This document shows, piece by piece, positions 61,850-64,000 of a stretch of 64,000 bases of DNA (positions within the stretch are counted from its first letter, which is position 1; every line of letters begins with the position of its first letter). The notes under the pieces were generated by a model. The model did not search any database and had not been told where the DNA came from. It worked only from the letters and a program-made list of their open reading frames with translations. A program made the position numbers and the translations under genes. This stretch comes from Paralvinella palmiformis. Lineage: Eukaryota > Annelida > Polychaeta > Terebellida > Alvinellidae. The stretch lies in assembly GCA_025642065.1 (NCBI GenBank), contig JAODUP010000951.1, positions 146,001-210,000 on the forward strand, read 5' to 3'.

Positions 61850-62256
61850 AAATATTTCCTCTTTATATAATAAACCTGGAGTTGATATATCACACACTAA
61901 AGGTACATCACTAAATGGGAGTAGGTACAGAGGCTATGGTACCAAGTGTCGATGTACCAATTTATCTGTACGATTTTATCTTGTACCAAAAAATTACAGA
62001 CATTGAAACTATTATTAAGACAGTTTGGTACCAAGTGTCGATGCACCAATTTGTCTGTACGATTGTATCTTGTACCAAAAATGGCAGACATTGAAACTAT
62101 TATTAAGACAGTTTTATCATACAGTGCTTATAACTGGGTTAACATCGATCATACTGAGTACTTAAAAGGTTTCCCAGGTTGGTATATGAATGATAATTAT
62201 TTAAGAAGGCGTTCGTCATGTATTTTTGATTCACATCATCTTTGTTTATTGCATAG
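61850..62256 (+). repeat. Cassette-upstream block, cassette 5, with an internal 89-base tandem duplication
   Basis: Diverged relative of the upstream blocks of cassettes 2-4. Units 61938-62026 and 62027-62115 both begin GGTACCAAGTGTCGATG and end with the AAGACAGTTT motif, and the other cassettes have one unit. The ATG found upstream of the other A exons is followed here by a one-base deletion and an in-frame stop (TATTTTTGA). Confidence 0.8.
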
Positions 62257-62541
62257 ATCCTCCTGAGCTGAATATTACCCAAACTCCTAGTGGTGACCTA
62301 ACTCAGGGTTCTCAGCTAATACTGAACTGCACTGTTGATAGTAGACCAGCCCCAATTCAATTTGCATGGTACAACTTCACATCGCTTACTCCCCAGCTTC
62401 TTGGCTGTAGCGTTAAATCTAAAACCCACTGTTTGCTGAAAGTGCCTGTTTTAGATATCCATCATTCTGGTACTTATCAATGCTCAGCTTACAATGGAGT
62501 ATCGGGTTATACCAGGCTAAACAAAACCATCACAATATATG
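62257..62541 (+). CDS. Ig-superfamily gene: A5 exon (cassette 5)
   Basis: 285 bases, phase 1-1, acceptor TTTATTGCATAG, donor ATG|GTTAGT. Basic loop variant (SVKSKTH then LLKVPVL) as in A1, with NFTSLTP for NFTSLNP, LTQGSQ near the start, and PIQFAWY for PIKFAWY. Cysteines at 25, 51, 59 and 76. Confidence 0.92.
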
Positions 62542-62752
62542 GTTAGTTTACGTTTGATAATTTGTTAAGAAAAATCGTAATCTATGTTGGTTAATTTTCT
62601 AAATTGTTTGTTGACATAAATTACATTCTCTTTTTGGTGGTTAAAAAGTCTATCATTTACCAAATACATAATTTTAATACTTTGTTCCGAAAGAATATAA
62701 ATACAATAGACTAGATTGATTTCGTTCATTTTATTTTAATATGTTGCATTAG
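62542..62752 (+). other. Cassette 5: B exon deleted
   Basis: The A-B intron of the other cassettes is recognisable up to TTTACCAAATAC at about 62668, just before where the B acceptor would be. The next bases (about 62690 on) match the B-C intron (GAAAGAATATAAATACAATA). About 400 bases holding the whole B exon are missing. Because B is phase 1-1, A5 can join C5 in frame (Glu junction). Confidence 0.88.
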
Positions 62753-63034
62753 AAAACTTGAAGCTGATTACAAAACAGATACCTAGTGGTCCACATAAGG
62801 AAGGATCAGATGTAACCTTGATTTGTTATTCTCACGATACACCACCTCCGCTTAAGTTAAGCTGGACGAGGATAACACCAACGGGTTCTATTGACCTCGG
62901 CTGTACTGAAAAAAAAAAAACTTACTGCTCATTAACTCTGTCTAATGTGAGTAAGCTTAATTCTGGTTCTTACGGATGCAAGTCTTGGAGTGCTGGAAAG
63001 GTTGTCACTATCAAGATACACCTCACAGTATATA
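62753..63034 (+). CDS. Ig-superfamily gene: C5 exon (cassette 5)
   Basis: 282 bases, phase 1-1, acceptor ATGTTGCATTAG, donor ATA|GTTAGT. Third C variant like C4 (GPHKEGSDVTLICYSHDTPP; WTRITPTGSIDLGC) with loop TEKKKTY, which loses the sequon of C4. It ends KVVTIKIHLTVYS. Cysteines at 25, 51, 59 and 76. Confidence 0.92.
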
Positions 63035-63206
63035 GTTAGTATCTTATAGAAATAGAGGTAGTGTTTTATTCTCCATATTTCTTAGGCACAGTACATAAGT
63101 ATGTTGACGTTCTTAAGGGTTGATAACCTGGTCATTGTTACCCACTGTTACTGTTTTGTGTATTTTCACTCCATTTTGTTCAATCTGGTCACTAATACCA
63201 GTAAAA

Positions 63207-63293
63207 TGAGCACGCGCACGCACACACACACACGCGCGCGCACACACACACAAAACATACATGCATACATACATACATATCAACACACACACA

Positions 63294-63388
<95 letters not shown>
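63207..63388 (+). repeat. CA-rich then TA microsatellite in the C5-D5 intron
   Basis: CA tracts with CG and CATA interruptions (63216-63350) followed by TA (63351-63388). The CA strand polarity is opposite to the GT arrays after D1, D2b and D4, so the transcripts of the two kinds of array are complementary. Confidence 0.97.
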
Positions 63389-63391
<3 letters not shown>

Positions 63392-63532
63392 AAACATACT
63401 ATAAAATTCTTTCTTATGCCTATTTAGACTATTACAAAATGAATCACCTTAAATCTTCTATTGCATATAAAAGTAATACAGGTAATTGTCGGTAGATTTA
63501 TAATTATTAATTTGTGTTTTTTATCTTTATAG

Positions 63533-63790
63533 CTAGTCCTCCAACCCCATCGATAACACCCACAGGTGATCATACTGTAGAAGAGAATGATAACTTAACC
63601 TTGACTTGTCTTGCCCATTGTCAACCAGAATGCAGCTTCTCATGGAGTAAAGACAGTGGTCCAACAATAAGCAACGAATCTCAGTTAGTGCTTAGTTTTA
63701 TTAGAAGAAATCAGCAGGGACGTTATACATGTACAGTTGATAACAAAATACCACCCCATGCACATTACGATACTTATGTAGGAGTAAATT
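63533..63790 (+). CDS. Ig-superfamily gene: D5 exon (cassette 5)
   Basis: 258 bases, phase 1-1, acceptor TTATCTTTATAG, donor ATT|GTAAGT. It starts with GDHTVEENDNLTL and ends HYDTYVGVN, the D0-type ending, while the middle follows D1. The intron to A6 is only 112 bases, against 2.4-4.2 kb elsewhere. Confidence 0.92.
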
Positions 63791-63902
63791 GTAAGTACAG
63801 GTCTCTCTCTCTCATTCTCCAGCTTGGTTTATGAATGAGAAATATTTGAGAAAGCGTTCGTCATGTATTTATTGATTCACCTCATCTTTGTTTATTGCAT
63901 AG

Positions 63903-64000
63903 ATCCTCCTAAGCTGAATATTACCCAAACTCCTAGTGGTGACCTAACTCATGGTTCTCAGCTAATACTGAACTGCACTGTTGACAGTAGACCAGCCCCA
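63903..64000 (+). CDS. Ig-superfamily gene: A6 exon (cassette 6), cut by the window edge
   Basis: Acceptor TTTATTGCATAG, then 98 bases reading PPKLNITQTPSGDLTHGSQL and on to TVDSRPAP. It is partial, ending before the diagnostic loop. It shows that the array continues beyond this window. Confidence 0.9.

Overview
This is AT-rich, intron-containing animal DNA. Microsatellites, SINEs with internal tRNA-type promoters, several clades of non-LTR retrotransposon, Ty3/gypsy remnants and a pogo-like DNA transposon point to an invertebrate metazoan. A mollusc-like spiralian is my best guess, but no conserved single-copy host gene fixes the taxon.

Left part (1-31 kb) is a graveyard of mobile elements, nearly all broken. 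The clearest history is at 9.5-16.9 kb: a plus-strand Ty3/gypsy element was split inside its protease by a minus-strand non-LTR element of about 4.2 kb (10360-14580), flanked by a TTAA duplication. That insert's ORF1 ends in a stretch resembling the IMPACT/UPF0029 N-terminal domain. Other non-LTR remnants lie at 1.6, 3.3-5.7, 8.0-8.9, 20.1, 21.4 and 22.7-25.6 kb. A dispersed repeat (R1) recurs at 0.3, 17.1, 17.8, 28.7 and 42.0 kb, three times directly after a GT-rich array. A tentative minus-strand spliced gene end lies at 26.5-28.4 kb.

Right part (31.9-64 kb) holds the 5' portion of one large plus-strand immunoglobulin-superfamily gene: a signal-peptide exon (31887-32003), three unique Ig exons (36539, 37923, 38840), then a tandem array of a four-exon Ig cassette A-B-C-D. 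Cassettes 1-4 have all four types, cassette 5 lacks B, and cassette 6 runs off the right edge. There are 22 complete Ig exons plus one partial and one broken D exon. Every exon is in phase 1 at both ends, and consensus splice sites are visible at each. No transmembrane or cytoplasmic exon is in the window.

A and C domains share an extra cysteine pair closing a 7-residue loop (C-x7-C). Between cassettes that loop changes almost only at amino-acid-altering sites, and in A it swaps Lys/His for Glu/Asp. B domains lack both canonical cysteines and carry a second amino-acid hotspot. D domains keep a nearly invariant core with three alternative C-terminal ends. Cassettes 2 and 3 are recent near-copies including their introns, and cassette 4 is a mosaic. 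Together this looks like a locus making variable recognition domains by exon-cassette duplication, exchange and possibly alternative splicing. Neither function nor splicing can be proven from DNA alone.
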